Shown piece after piece: positions 17,718-26,791 of a stretch of 64,000 nt of DNA. Position 1 is the first letter of the stretch; each line of letters starts with the position of its first letter. The translations under genes were made by a program, and so were the position numbers. Origin of the DNA: Candidatus Izemoplasma sp. (lineage in GTDB: Bacteria > Bacillota_I > Bacilli_A > Izemoplasmatales > Izemoplasmataceae); NCBI GenBank assembly GCA_021736205.1, contig JAIPGF010000004.1, positions 1 to 64,000 of the forward strand, read 5' to 3'. The notes under the pieces were generated by a model. That model worked only from the letters and a program-made list of their open reading frames with translations. It had not been told where the DNA came from and did no database searches.

Positions 17718-18848
17718 ATGAAAAAAAGTGTTGTTGCGATGGTCCTTGTAGGAGGACGTGGTACACGGTTGAAAAACATTACAAAAAACACAGCAAAGCC
17801 TGCTGTGCTTTTTGGTGGAAAATATAAATTGATTGACTTTGTTTTAAGTAATTTATCCAATAGTCATATTGACACATGTGGAATTGTCACACAATATGAA
17901 CCACTTGAGTTAATGAATCATATCGGTCTTGGTAGCACATGGGATTTAGATGTGAACAACGGCGGTATTTCATTTTTGACGCCTTATACTTCAATGTCAG
18001 GTGAAAAATGGCAAAAAGGGACTGCTCACGCTATTGAACAACATTTTAAATATATCGAACAATATGATCCTGATTATGTTTTAATACTAGGTGGTGATCA
18101 TATTTATAAAATGAATTATAATAATTTAATTAAAGCACATAAATCCAATAATGCTGAGTTAACGATTGGTACATTTACTGTTGAAAGTCATCCGGAAAGA
18201 TATGGTATTTTAACAGTTGATGATAAAAGTAAAATTATTGGATTTGAAGAAAAACCTAACAATCCTAAAAGTAAATTAGCTAGTATGGGAATTTACTTAT
18301 TTAATACCAAGACACTTAAGGACTTGTTAAACAAACACAAAGATGGTGACGTTGATTTTGGTAATGATATTATTCCACTTGCTATCAAACAAGAAAAAAA
18401 TATTTTTGCTTATATATTTGATGGTTATTTTAGAGATGTTGGAACAGTTGAAAGTTTATATAAAGCCAATATGGAATTAATTGATAATCCGCAAAACTTA
18501 AAGTTGCGAGAATATAAAGATTTACCTATTTTTTCTCGTTCTTCGAACTTACCACCACATCATATCTCAGCTAAAGCAAACGTAACTAATTCAATTATTA
18601 GTGATGGATCTTTGATTATTGGTACTGTCTATCATAGTGTTATCAGTAGTGGTGTTGTGATTGAATATAAAGCCGAGGTGACCGACTCAATCATACATGA
18701 AAATGTAAAAATAAAAGAGGGCTGTACGATTAATAATTGTATTGTTATGAAAGGAACCGTATTACTTCCGAATACAACATTAGATTTTGATGAACCGACC
18801 ATTGTTGATAATGAATTTTTATGGAAATTAGGTGACAGAGATGAGTGA
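17718..18848 (+). CDS. glgC: Glucose-1-phosphate adenylyltransferase
   Basis: Makes ADP-glucose from ATP and glucose-1-phosphate. The nucleotidyltransferase motif VGGRGTRLKNITKNTAKPAV is at residues 9-28, followed by FGGKYKLIDFVLSN. A C-terminal left-handed beta-helix carries hexapeptide-like repeats (from about 285). It is 376 aa when started at the ATG at 17718; an upstream GTG in frame is part of the ribosome site. The end overlaps the next gene by eight bases. Confidence 0.95.
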   Translation: MKKSVVAMVLVGGRGTRLKNITKNTAKPAVLFGGKYKLIDFVLSNLSNSHIDTCGIVTQYEPLELMNHIGLGSTWDLDVNNGGISFLTPYTSMSGEKWQKGTAHAIEQHFKYIEQYDPDYVLILGGDHIYKMNYNNLIKAHKSNNAELTIGTFTVESHPERYGILTVDDKSKIIGFEEKPNNPKSKLASMGIYLFNTKTLKDLLNKHKDGDVDFGNDIIPLAIKQEKNIFAYIFDGYFRDVGTVESLYKANMELIDNPQNLKLREYKDLPIFSRSSNLPPHHISAKANVTNSIISDGSLIIGTVYHSVISSGVVIEYKAEVTDSIIHENVKIKEGCTINNCIVMKGTVLLPNTTLDFDEPTIVDNEFLWKLGDRDE

Positions 18849-21252
18849 TTTATTTGCAATCATTGATGCAACAAATCCTGGTGATTTAGAAAGACTTACG
18901 CTACATAGAATGCCTGGTGCATTACCGTTTGCTGGGAAATTCAGAGTGATTGATTTTAATTTATCAAACATGGCAAATTCTAATATTATAAATGTGAGCA
19001 TCTTTCCTTATGGGAATTATAGAAGTCTTCAAGATCATATTGGAAGTGGAAAACGTTATAATTTAGACCGCAGACGTGATGGGTTATTTGTCTTACCCCC
19101 AAAAAACATGAGTGCTTTACCTTCGGAAATGTTAACCTTTCAACGTATGAACGAACATATAGAATATTTTAGACGTTCAAATCAATCACATTGTATTATT
19201 ACACAAGCACATTTGGTGTGGAATATTGATTTTTATCATGTGTTAAAAATGCATCTAAAATATCAAAATGATATCACTGAGGTAGTTTATAGAGATATTC
19301 GATTAAAAACATTCTTACTATCAAAAAAACTGCTTTTAAAATACATTAAATCCTATGAGTCACAAGAATATAAAACAATTATTGATGTCTGTGAGAAAGC
19401 ACCTAATTTAAAAAAAGGTATTTATAAACACAAAGGATATACGCGTACTATTACAAATACATTTCATTATTTAAAAAGTAATTTAGATATTTTAAAATTT
19501 GACATTGGACGTCGTATTTTTAAAGAAGACCGTCCTATTTACTCCAAAGAAAAGACCGCCCCACCGGCTGTTTATCAAAATGACGCAAGAGCAATTAATT
19601 CAATGGTTGCGAGTGGTTCTATCATCAATGGGACATTAAAAAACACCATTATAGGACGCGATACAATAATTAAAAAGGGTGCGATTATAAAAAATAGTTT
19701 TATTATGTCTAATTGTGTTATTGAAGAAGATGTTGTATTAGAAAACACTATTATAGATAAAGAGACAGTTATCAAGCAAGGGACTAATTTATCAGGCACC
19801 ATCCAAAATCCATTTTGTTCGGAAAAACAACAAATATTAACCAATAAAAAATCACAACGAATATTAATGGTTGCTGCGGAATCCTATCCGTATATTAAAA
19901 CCGGAGGCTTAGCTGATGTAATTGGGTCTTTATCAAATCATCTAGTTAGACAAGGCACAGATGTTAACGTCATTTTACCGCTTTATAAAAAAATAAAGGA
20001 ATCGTTTAAAGAGTCATTAAAACGAGGAAAATCATTTACAATTACATATAATAATACCGATTATCAAATCAGATTATTTAATACAACGTATAAAAAGGTT
20101 AGTTATTATTTTGTTGAAAGTTATGATTTCTTTGATACTGGTAAAATATATGGGTTAGCAAATGATTTAGATCGATTTGCATTTTTTAACAAAGCAGTGG
20201 TCTCATTACTAGATTATTTCGACCACTTTGATCTTATTCATTTACATGATTGGCATACTGCATTAATTCCTGTCTTAATTGAAAATCAAAAACGCACAGA
20301 AAAAACATTACTCACAATTCACAATATTGATTATCAAGGAACAGGTTCTAGTTATATATTTAAGAAATTATCGTTACCAAACATTTATAATTTAACACAA
20401 ATAAACTTTTTAAAATTAGGGATTTTACAAGCCACAAAAATCTCAACTGTTAGCCCAACATATAAAGAAGAACTTAAATACGATTACTATGGTAAAAATC
20501 TAACGCCAAATATCATCTCCAGAGAACGAGATTTCTATGGTATCTTAAATGGTATATCAGCAGAACACAATCCAGCTACAGATAAGTTGATTCACACCAC
20601 ATTTGATAAAAATTCTTTACAAAACAAAGCAAAAAACAAACGTTTTTTACAAAAAGATAACGAATTAGAAGTGTCTGATGATACGTTTATCGTAGGTATG
20701 GTAACGCGCATTGTTGAGCAAAAAGGCTTTGATATAATCTTGCCTGTTATTGAACAGTTAATTGGTGAGTTAGATATGTATTTTATTATTTTAGGTACTG
20801 GCGATAAACGATATATGAACTGGTTAAAAGAAATAAAAAAAGCATATCCTAATAAGGTTGGACTTAATTTAAAATATGATGCAACAGTTCCCAATTATAT
20901 TTATGCAGGGAGCGATTTATTCTTAATGCCAAGTCGCGTTGAACCTTGTGGTTTGGGACAAATGATTGCGCAACGTTATGGAACTATTCCACTTGTGAGA
21001 GAGACAGGTGGACTCAAAGATTCTGTTAACAAATTTGATGAAGTTACAAGACGTGGCGATGGATTTTCCTTTTACAATTATGATATTGACAGTTTAAAAG
21101 ACACATTGCTAAAAGCATATAATCTGTATAATAATGATAAAGATATGTGGCTTAAATTAATAGATCGATCAATGAGAATTGATAATTCGATTAGTAAGTG
21201 TGCAATCAAATATCAAGAAACATATAAATTAATTATCGATAGCGAAAAATAA
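18841..21252 (+). CDS. Fusion of GlgD-type regulatory subunit and glycogen synthase GlgA
   Basis: One 803-aa frame with two enzymes. Residues 1-335 match GlgD, the GlgC-like partner (PGALPFAGKFRVIDFNLSNMANS, hexapeptide repeats at 265-325), but lack the GGxGxRL nucleotide loop. From residue 340 the protein is glycogen synthase, GT5: RILMVAAESYPYIKTGGLADV (ADP-glucose binding KTGGL) through GSDLFLMPSRVEPCGLGQMIAQRYG near the acceptor site. In Firmicutes glgD and glgA are usually separate neighbouring genes. There is no stop, frameshift or ribosome site at the junction, so the fusion appears genuine. ATG at 18841 chosen over an in-frame GTG at 18832. Confidence 0.92.
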   Translation: MSDLFAIIDATNPGDLERLTLHRMPGALPFAGKFRVIDFNLSNMANSNIINVSIFPYGNYRSLQDHIGSGKRYNLDRRRDGLFVLPPKNMSALPSEMLTFQRMNEHIEYFRRSNQSHCIITQAHLVWNIDFYHVLKMHLKYQNDITEVVYRDIRLKTFLLSKKLLLKYIKSYESQEYKTIIDVCEKAPNLKKGIYKHKGYTRTITNTFHYLKSNLDILKFDIGRRIFKEDRPIYSKEKTAPPAVYQNDARAINSMVASGSIINGTLKNTIIGRDTIIKKGAIIKNSFIMSNCVIEEDVVLENTIIDKETVIKQGTNLSGTIQNPFCSEKQQILTNKKSQRILMVAAESYPYIKTGGLADVIGSLSNHLVRQGTDVNVILPLYKKIKESFKESLKRGKSFTITYNNTDYQIRLFNTTYKKVSYYFVESYDFFDTGKIYGLANDLDRFAFFNKAVVSLLDYFDHFDLIHLHDWHTALIPVLIENQKRTEKTLLTIHNIDYQGTGSSYIFKKLSLPNIYNLTQINFLKLGILQATKISTVSPTYKEELKYDYYGKNLTPNIISRERDFYGILNGISAEHNPATDKLIHTTFDKNSLQNKAKNKRFLQKDNELEVSDDTFIVGMVTRIVEQKGFDIILPVIEQLIGELDMYFIILGTGDKRYMNWLKEIKKAYPNKVGLNLKYDATVPNYIYAGSDLFLMPSRVEPCGLGQMIAQRYGTIPLVRETGGLKDSVNKFDEVTRRGDGFSFYNYDIDSLKDTLLKAYNLYNNDKDMWLKLIDRSMRIDNSISKCAIKYQETYKLIIDSEK

Positions 21253-21265
21253 GGTAACGGTTTCA
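21252..21265 (+). promoter_or_regulatory. Weak CRE-like operator before glgP
   Basis: AGGTAACGGTTTCA matches 12 of 14 positions of the catabolite-responsive element consensus TGNAARCGNWWWCA. It lies upstream of the glgP -35 position, as do the better sites of ppdK, gpmI and eno. Confidence 0.35.
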
Positions 21266-21297
21266 TGAAGATATCACAAGAATTAAAGTGAAACATT

Positions 21298-21306
21298 TGC
21301 TATAAT
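21298..21306 (+). promoter_or_regulatory. Extended -10 promoter of glgP
   Basis: TGCTATAAT, an extended consensus -10, 22 bp before the glgP ATG. Confidence 0.6.
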
Positions 21307-21327
21307 GCAGTTGTAGGAGTGATTTAA

Positions 21328-23724
21328 ATGACACATTTTTTTGATAATAAATACACCTTTGTAGCAGAATTAAAACGTCGAATCAAAACTAATTATATTA
21401 CGAGATTAGAAGATGCTTCAAATCGTGAAATTTACAATGTTCTTGGAGAAATGGTTTTTGAAGTTATTAGTGAAAACTGGTATGATACCAATCAATTACT
21501 AAATAAAAATAAAGCCAAACAAGTTCATTATTTTTCCATGGAATTTTTAATGGGAAGACTTATCACAAACAACATTATGAACTTAGGATTAAGAACGCTC
21601 ATTGAGGATGGGCTTTCTGAAGAAGATATCGATCTAAATGCAATTGAACATTATGAGTGTGATGCTGGTCTTGGGAATGGTGGACTCGGACGTTTAGCTG
21701 CTTGCTTTTTAGACTCGATTGCTAGTTTAGGTTATCCCGGGTTTGGAAATGGTATTCGTTACCGTTATGGATTATTTGAACAACAAATTGAAAATGGATA
21801 CCAAGTTGAAAAACCAGATGATTGGTTAAAAGACGGTTATGTATGGGAAGTTAGAAAAGAAGCAGAACGTATCACAATTCCTTTTGGCGGAGATGTTGAA
21901 TTTGTTGATGGCGCCGCTATTTATCATCCGAATGAAAAAATAGCTGCTGTACCCTATGATGTACCCGTTGTAGGAAATAACAATGGTATGGTGACAAGTT
22001 TAAGACTTTGGAATGCTGAACCAACAGATGTGAGACCAAAAGAAAAAGATGCGTTTGATTACGATACTGAAATAAGGCGCATTAGTGGATTTTTATATCC
22101 CGATGATACAACAGTTGAGGGAAAAAAACTCCGTATTAAACAACAATATTTCTTTAGCGCAGCAGGTGTTAGAAGTTTATTAGAAAAACATTTTGAAAAA
22201 TATAACACATTTGATAATTTAAGTGAAAAAATTGTCATCCAGATAAATGACACACATCCATCTTTAGTTATTCCAGAAATGATGCGTTATTTACTTGATG
22301 ATTATGATTATGCTTGGGAAAGAGCATGGCATATTGTTACTAAAACATGTGCCTATACCAACCACACTATTTTATCTGAGGCACTTGAAAAATGGTCTGT
22401 TGATATATTTAGACCTGTATTACCACGTATTTATCAAATAATTGAAGAAATCAACAAACGCTTTTGTAAAGAATTGATTGATTTAAATTACTCACAAGAA
22501 AAAATAAATAAACTTGCTATTATTTTAAATGGTCGCATTCATATGGCACACTTAGCGATTGTTGGATCGTTCAGTGTTAATGGTGTTGCGATGCTCCACA
22601 CAAACATTTTAAAGAACAGAGAAATGAAAGACTTTAATGAACTTTACCCCAATAAATTTAATAATAAAACAAATGGAATAACCCATCGAAGATGGTTATT
22701 GCATTCCAATCCAGAATTATCAGGGATTATCAACAATATTACTGAAAACTGGGTAAAAGATCCCACAGAATTAGAAAAGTTTTACCCTAAGGCTAAATTT
22801 AAAAAATACCGTCAACAAGTGAAAAAAATGAAATTAAGAAAAAAGGAACAGTTAGCAGATATAATATATGAAGAACAAGGGATTCAATTAGATCCTACAA
22901 GTATCTTTGATATTCAAGTAAAACGTCTTCATGAATATAAACGTCAACTTATGAATGCCCTTCACATTATGTATGTATACAACAAATTAAAAACGGATAA
23001 AGAATTTAAAGATAACTACTATCCACATTCATTTATTTTCGGTGCGAAAGCAGCAAGTGGCTATTATTTTGCTAAGAAAGTTATTAAGTTGATAAACACC
23101 ATCGCTAAGAAAGTAAATAACGACGAGGAGACAAATGAGTTATTAAAAGTTGTCTTTGTTGAAAACTATAATGTTACATACGCAGAAAGTATTATGCCAG
23201 CGTGTGATATATCTGAACAAATTTCAACTGCGTCAAAAGAAGCAAGTGGGACAGGTAACATGAAGTTTATGATGAATGGTGCTATAACATTAGGGACACT
23301 TGATGGCGCAAACGTAGAAATTGCTGATTTAGTAGGAAATGATAATATTATCATTTTTGGTATGACGAGCGATGAAGTCAACAAAGAAAACGATTTAAAT
23401 ACCTACGATCCAAAAGAACTCTATAACAATGATGAAACAATCAGATTGATTATTGATCAACTAACAAATGGCTTCTTTGAGACAACTGATCAAAACGAAT
23501 TTAAAGAAATCAGAGATAACTTATTATATTCTGATAATTACTACGTTCTTAAAGATTTTAATGCATATAAAGAAGCACACAAACAAGCAAATGAATTTTA
23601 TAAAGATGAAGAAGCATGGTATAAATCTGCTATTATAAACATTTCAAAATCGGGTTATTTTTCATCCGATCGCACAATTAAACAATATGCAACAGATATT
23701 TGGAATATAAAAAGTGTTAAATAA
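21328..23724 (+). CDS. glgP: Glycogen phosphorylase
   Basis: A 798-aa GT35 enzyme that releases glucose-1-phosphate from glycogen using phosphate and PLP. Active-site landmarks are LGNGGLGRLAACFLDS, KRLHEYKRQ and the PLP-lysine region EASGTGNMKFMMNGA. It has its own promoter after the synthesis genes, so breakdown can be regulated separately from synthesis. Confidence 0.96.
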   Translation: MTHFFDNKYTFVAELKRRIKTNYITRLEDASNREIYNVLGEMVFEVISENWYDTNQLLNKNKAKQVHYFSMEFLMGRLITNNIMNLGLRTLIEDGLSEEDIDLNAIEHYECDAGLGNGGLGRLAACFLDSIASLGYPGFGNGIRYRYGLFEQQIENGYQVEKPDDWLKDGYVWEVRKEAERITIPFGGDVEFVDGAAIYHPNEKIAAVPYDVPVVGNNNGMVTSLRLWNAEPTDVRPKEKDAFDYDTEIRRISGFLYPDDTTVEGKKLRIKQQYFFSAAGVRSLLEKHFEKYNTFDNLSEKIVIQINDTHPSLVIPEMMRYLLDDYDYAWERAWHIVTKTCAYTNHTILSEALEKWSVDIFRPVLPRIYQIIEEINKRFCKELIDLNYSQEKINKLAIILNGRIHMAHLAIVGSFSVNGVAMLHTNILKNREMKDFNELYPNKFNNKTNGITHRRWLLHSNPELSGIINNITENWVKDPTELEKFYPKAKFKKYRQQVKKMKLRKKEQLADIIYEEQGIQLDPTSIFDIQVKRLHEYKRQLMNALHIMYVYNKLKTDKEFKDNYYPHSFIFGAKAASGYYFAKKVIKLINTIAKKVNNDEETNELLKVVFVENYNVTYAESIMPACDISEQISTASKEASGTGNMKFMMNGAITLGTLDGANVEIADLVGNDNIIIFGMTSDEVNKENDLNTYDPKELYNNDETIRLIIDQLTNGFFETTDQNEFKEIRDNLLYSDNYYVLKDFNAYKEAHKQANEFYKDEEAWYKSAIINISKSGYFSSDRTIKQYATDIWNIKSVK

Positions 23725-23752
23725 AGAGACGGCTAAGCCGTTTCTTTTTTTT
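23725..23752 (+). terminator. Terminator after glgP
   Basis: AGAGACGGC/GCCGTTTCT stem with a three-base loop and a T8 tract. Confidence 0.85.
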
Positions 23753-23762
23753 AATATTTCCC

Positions 23763-23791
23763 TTAACAAATGCCTATTTTTATTATATAAT
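23763..23791 (+). promoter_or_regulatory. Promoter of the DUF4259 gene
   Basis: TTAACA (23763-23768) and TATAAT (23786-23791), 17-bp spacer. Confidence 0.6.
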
Positions 23792-23831
23792 GTACTGATA
23801 ATTGGTATTGGATTTATGGAGGAGGAGTATT

Positions 23832-24239
23832 ATGGGAAGATGGGGTTTAAAACCATTTGAAAATGATGTGGCAGAAGAATATTTGGTAGAATTTGAGTAT
23901 AATGTATCGATTGATTTTTTAAAAGAATCAATAGAAGAAGCTCTTACAGAAAACTATTTAGATGCTTATATCACACAAGAAGCACTTGCAGCACTAGAAT
24001 TAGTGGCTGTTATTAAAGGCTCAATTGATATTGAGCCGTATTTTGATCATTTTACGATTGAAGACTTACAAAATAAATTTAAAACGCAACTATCTGATGA
24101 CTTTTTGCAAGTGTGTTCAGCTGCTTTAAAACGGATTGGGCAATCATATGATAATGAATTATATGATCAACTAGATGAGCAACGTAAATGGCAAAATTTT
24201 TTAGATATTTTAGAAGATTTAGAAGACCGTATAATGTAG
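23832..24239 (+). CDS. DUF4259 family protein
   Basis: A 135-aa acidic protein beginning MGRWGLKPFENDVAEEYL, the hallmark N-terminus (MG.WG...F.ND.A) of DUF4259. Function unknown. The ATG at 23832 follows GGAGGAG; the upstream in-frame start lies over that site. Single-gene transcription unit. Confidence 0.8.
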   Translation: MGRWGLKPFENDVAEEYLVEFEYNVSIDFLKESIEEALTENYLDAYITQEALAALELVAVIKGSIDIEPYFDHFTIEDLQNKFKTQLSDDFLQVCSAALKRIGQSYDNELYDQLDEQRKWQNFLDILEDLEDRIM

Positions 24240-24272
24240 AACCCAACGATTCATTGTTGGGTTCATTTTTTT
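24239..24272 (+). terminator. Terminator after the DUF4259 gene
   Basis: GAACCCAAC/GTTGGGTTC stem followed by seven T. Confidence 0.85.
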
Positions 24273-24308
24273 ATATACACTTAAATAGTTAATAATTTCA
24301 TGCAGTCC

Positions 24309-24337
24309 TTGACAAGCTAATTATAGTTCATTATAAT
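24309..24337 (+). promoter_or_regulatory. Promoter of the FMN riboswitch-ribU unit
   Basis: Consensus TTGACA (24309-24314) and TATAAT (24332-24337), 17-bp spacer. Confidence 0.85.
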
Positions 24338-24348
24338 AAAGACGATAT

Positions 24349-24453
24349 AATCTTCAGGGCAGGGTGTAATTCCCGACCGGCGGTAAAGTCCGCGAGCGAG
24401 AGCTGAGTAGGTGCAATTCCTACACCGACAGTAAAGTCTGGATGGAAGAAGAT
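24349..24453 (+). ncRNA. FMN riboswitch (RFN element)
   Basis: The conserved RFN pieces occur in order: ATCTTCAGGGCAGGGTG, AATTCCCGACCGGCGGT, GAGAGCTGAGTAGGTG and CAGTAAAGTCTGGATG, closing with GAAGAAGAT. FMN binding turns off downstream expression in this class. The next gene is a riboflavin transporter, consistent with the call. Confidence 0.95.
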
Positions 24454-24475
24454 AGTGTATATATTTTTTAACACA

Positions 24476-24510
24476 GCCCTGACGAAGATTATGATTCGTT
24501 AGGCTTTTTA
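24476..24510 (+). terminator. Expression-platform terminator of the FMN riboswitch
   Basis: An imperfect stem, GCCCTGACGAA with TTCGTTAGGC, followed by five T, ends 17 bp before ribU. Confidence 0.75.
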
Positions 24511-24527
24511 TATTAAAGGAGAAAATA

Positions 24528-25151
24528 ATGAAAAAAAATCGTGTATTACAATTAGCAGTTATAGCAAATTTAACGGCATTATCTGTTTTATTTTATTTTA
24601 TATTAAAATTCCCATTACCATTTATATTTCCTAGTTTTCTTGACATTCAATTTTCCAACTTACCAGCTATCTTAGGAGGATTTGCCCTTGGACCGATTGC
24701 GGGAAGTACAATTGTTATTGCCAGAACACTGATAAAACTACCATTTTCTTCCACGGCATTCGTAGGAGAATTCATTGATTTAATCATTGGGTTATCGACT
24801 GTCTTAGTTTCATCTATTATTTATCTTAAAAATAGAACCAGAAAAGGCGCTATCATCGCTATGATAGCAGGTATTTTCACGTGGGTATTCGTAGCTGTTT
24901 TGACGAATTATTTATTTGTGTTAGACTTTTATATTGAGTTTTACTTTAATGGTGAAGTTGCACCACTAGTCGGTATGATGTCAGTCATACCCGGTATTAC
25001 CGTAGATAACTATATGGAGAAATTTATTCTATATGCTGCTATTCCATTTAATTTATTATTAGCAACATTGGTTTATGGTATTACGTTTATAATATATAAA
25101 AGAATTTCTAAATTACTTGATGAGTTAGAAGACAGATTCTCACAAAAATAA
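24528..25151 (+). CDS. ribU: Riboflavin ECF transporter, substrate-binding subunit
   Basis: A 207-aa S component with about six membrane segments. FPSFLDIQFSNLPAILGGFALGP matches RibU. It imports riboflavin together with the shared EcfAA'T module, which is not in the window. Control by the FMN riboswitch supports the substrate. The same type of module could serve the FolT subunit at 36.9 kb. Confidence 0.92.
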   Translation: MKKNRVLQLAVIANLTALSVLFYFILKFPLPFIFPSFLDIQFSNLPAILGGFALGPIAGSTIVIARTLIKLPFSSTAFVGEFIDLIIGLSTVLVSSIIYLKNRTRKGAIIAMIAGIFTWVFVAVLTNYLFVLDFYIEFYFNGEVAPLVGMMSVIPGITVDNYMEKFILYAAIPFNLLLATLVYGITFIIYKRISKLLDELEDRFSQK

Positions 25152-25178
25152 AAAGCACTTCTCAATCGTGCTTTTTTT
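25151..25178 (+). terminator. Terminator after ribU
   Basis: AAAAGCAC, 9-base loop, GTGCTTTTTTT. Confidence 0.8.
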
Positions 25179-25203
25179 GTTTATAATAAGAGTGGTGATA
25201 AAA

Positions 25204-26016
25204 ATGTATGAGAAAGTCTTAGAAGCAACCAATTATATTAAAAAACAACTTGACGACTTACCAAAAACAGCGATTGTTTTAGGCAGTGGTTTATCCAGTT
25301 TACAAGAGGATTTAACAGATAAATTAATACTAAATTATGCCGATATTCCCCACTTTAAAACATCAACAGTTAAAGGACATGAATCTGCTTTAATTTACGG
25401 GAAATTAAACCAAAAAAAAGTGTTGTTAATGACAGGGAGATTTCATTTTTATGAAGGTTTCACGATGAAAGAAATTACCTTCCCAATTTATATGTTTAAA
25501 TTACTTGGTATAAAAAATCTAATTTTAACAAATTCTTGTGGTGGGATAAATGAAGCTTTAACACCCGGTGATATCATGGTGATTAATGATTTTATTAACC
25601 TTATGCCAACTAATCCACTTATAGGCGTAAATGATGAACGATTTGGACCACGTTTCCCCGATATGACAGAGCCGTATGATCTTTCTTTGAGAAAGATTGC
25701 TAAATCGTGTGCAAACACGTTAGATATTCCTTATAAAGAAGGAATTTACACGGGATTCATGGGACCTTATTATGAAACAAAAGCTGAGATAAAAATGATA
25801 AAACGTATGGGGTCAGATACGGTTGGTATGTCGACTGTCCCCGAAACAATTGTGAGTCATTATTTAGGTATTAAAACACTCGCATTTGCGACCGTTACTA
25901 ATATGGCAACTGGCATACAAAAAAAGAAACATTCACATGACCACGTTGTTAAAATGGCAAACAAAGCAGCTATATCATTAAGACGATGGATAAAAGAAGT
26001 TCTCCAAAATATATAA
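25204..26016 (+). CDS. Purine nucleoside phosphorylase
   Basis: A 270-aa family-2 (trimeric) PNP that splits purine nucleosides with phosphate. IVLGSGLSSL near residue 22 is the phosphate loop, followed by GHES, GRFHFYEG, TNSCGG, GPYYETKAEI and ATVTNMATGI. Length matches the family. The ATG at 25204 follows GGTGAT; the longer reading runs back through the terminator. Confidence 0.92.
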   Translation: MYEKVLEATNYIKKQLDDLPKTAIVLGSGLSSLQEDLTDKLILNYADIPHFKTSTVKGHESALIYGKLNQKKVLLMTGRFHFYEGFTMKEITFPIYMFKLLGIKNLILTNSCGGINEALTPGDIMVINDFINLMPTNPLIGVNDERFGPRFPDMTEPYDLSLRKIAKSCANTLDIPYKEGIYTGFMGPYYETKAEIKMIKRMGSDTVGMSTVPETIVSHYLGIKTLAFATVTNMATGIQKKKHSHDHVVKMANKAAISLRRWIKEVLQNI

Positions 26017-26092
26017 TACATATTAATTGAAAAAATACTAAATTTTGTTAAAATTTTATATGTAGACTTATAAATTAAGAGGAGGAATAATA

Positions 26093-26677
26093 ATGAGTTA
26101 TGACAATGAATTTTATGTAACAGGAGCAAAGGTTGGTAAACCCGCTCCAAAATTCGAAATGGAAGCAGTATTACCAGATGGTACAGGAATGGATCGTTTT
26201 GGTAGTGTTAACTTAGATCAGCTATTAGAACAAAAAAAATGGGTAGTACTTTATTTTTATCCATTGGACTTTACATTTGTTTGTCCAACTGAAATTCAAA
26301 AATTTGATCAGTTAAATAAACAATTTGAAGAAAAAAATGCAACACTAGTTGCTGCATCTACAGACAGCGTATTTAGCCATCTTGCTTGGCAAAGCGTTGG
26401 AGATTTAGGAAAACTCCATCATATTCATGCATCTGACAACAATCACGATGTAGCAGAAGCATATGGTATTTTAGATGAAGAAAAAGGTGTCGCATGGCGC
26501 GGGACATTTATCATCAGTCCAGAAGGAATTCTAAAAGCTGCTTATGTAAATCATGGTGAAGGTGGACGCAACGTGGATGAGGTACTTCGTACTTTAGAAG
26601 TTTTCCAAAACGAAGTTGAAGGTAAAATGGTTCCTTGTGGATGGACCCCAGGAAGCGACTTTATTGAAAACGAATAA
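26093..26677 (+). CDS. 2-Cys peroxiredoxin (AhpC type)
   Basis: A 194-aa thiol peroxidase. The peroxidatic Cys is in FVCPTEI near residue 64 and the resolving Cys in MVPCGWTPG near 183. It reduces H2O2 and organic peroxides; no AhpF or thioredoxin gene is adjacent. GAGGAGG precedes the ATG. Confidence 0.92.
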   Translation: MSYDNEFYVTGAKVGKPAPKFEMEAVLPDGTGMDRFGSVNLDQLLEQKKWVVLYFYPLDFTFVCPTEIQKFDQLNKQFEEKNATLVAASTDSVFSHLAWQSVGDLGKLHHIHASDNNHDVAEAYGILDEEKGVAWRGTFIISPEGILKAAYVNHGEGGRNVDEVLRTLEVFQNEVEGKMVPCGWTPGSDFIENE

Positions 26678-26713
26678 CTTCGTAAACAAACAATATTCAT
26701 AATATTCAATACT

Positions 26714-26749
26714 AAAGGCTATTTTTCATTGTAAAAATAGCCTTTTTAT
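26714..26749 (+). terminator. Terminator after the peroxiredoxin gene, overlapping the next promoter
   Basis: A 13-bp perfect stem (AAAGGCTATTTTT and its complement) with a 6-base loop. Part of the loop and 3' arm is also the -35 box of the next promoter. Confidence 0.85.
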
Positions 26750-26757
26750 ATTATAAT
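26729..26757 (+). promoter_or_regulatory. Promoter of the phosphoglucomutase-rnf operon
   Basis: TTGTAA (26729-26734) and TATAAT (26752-26757), 17-bp spacer. Confidence 0.65.
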
Positions 26758-26791
26758 ATAAAAGGTATTTTAACAAGAGGAGTTGAGACAT

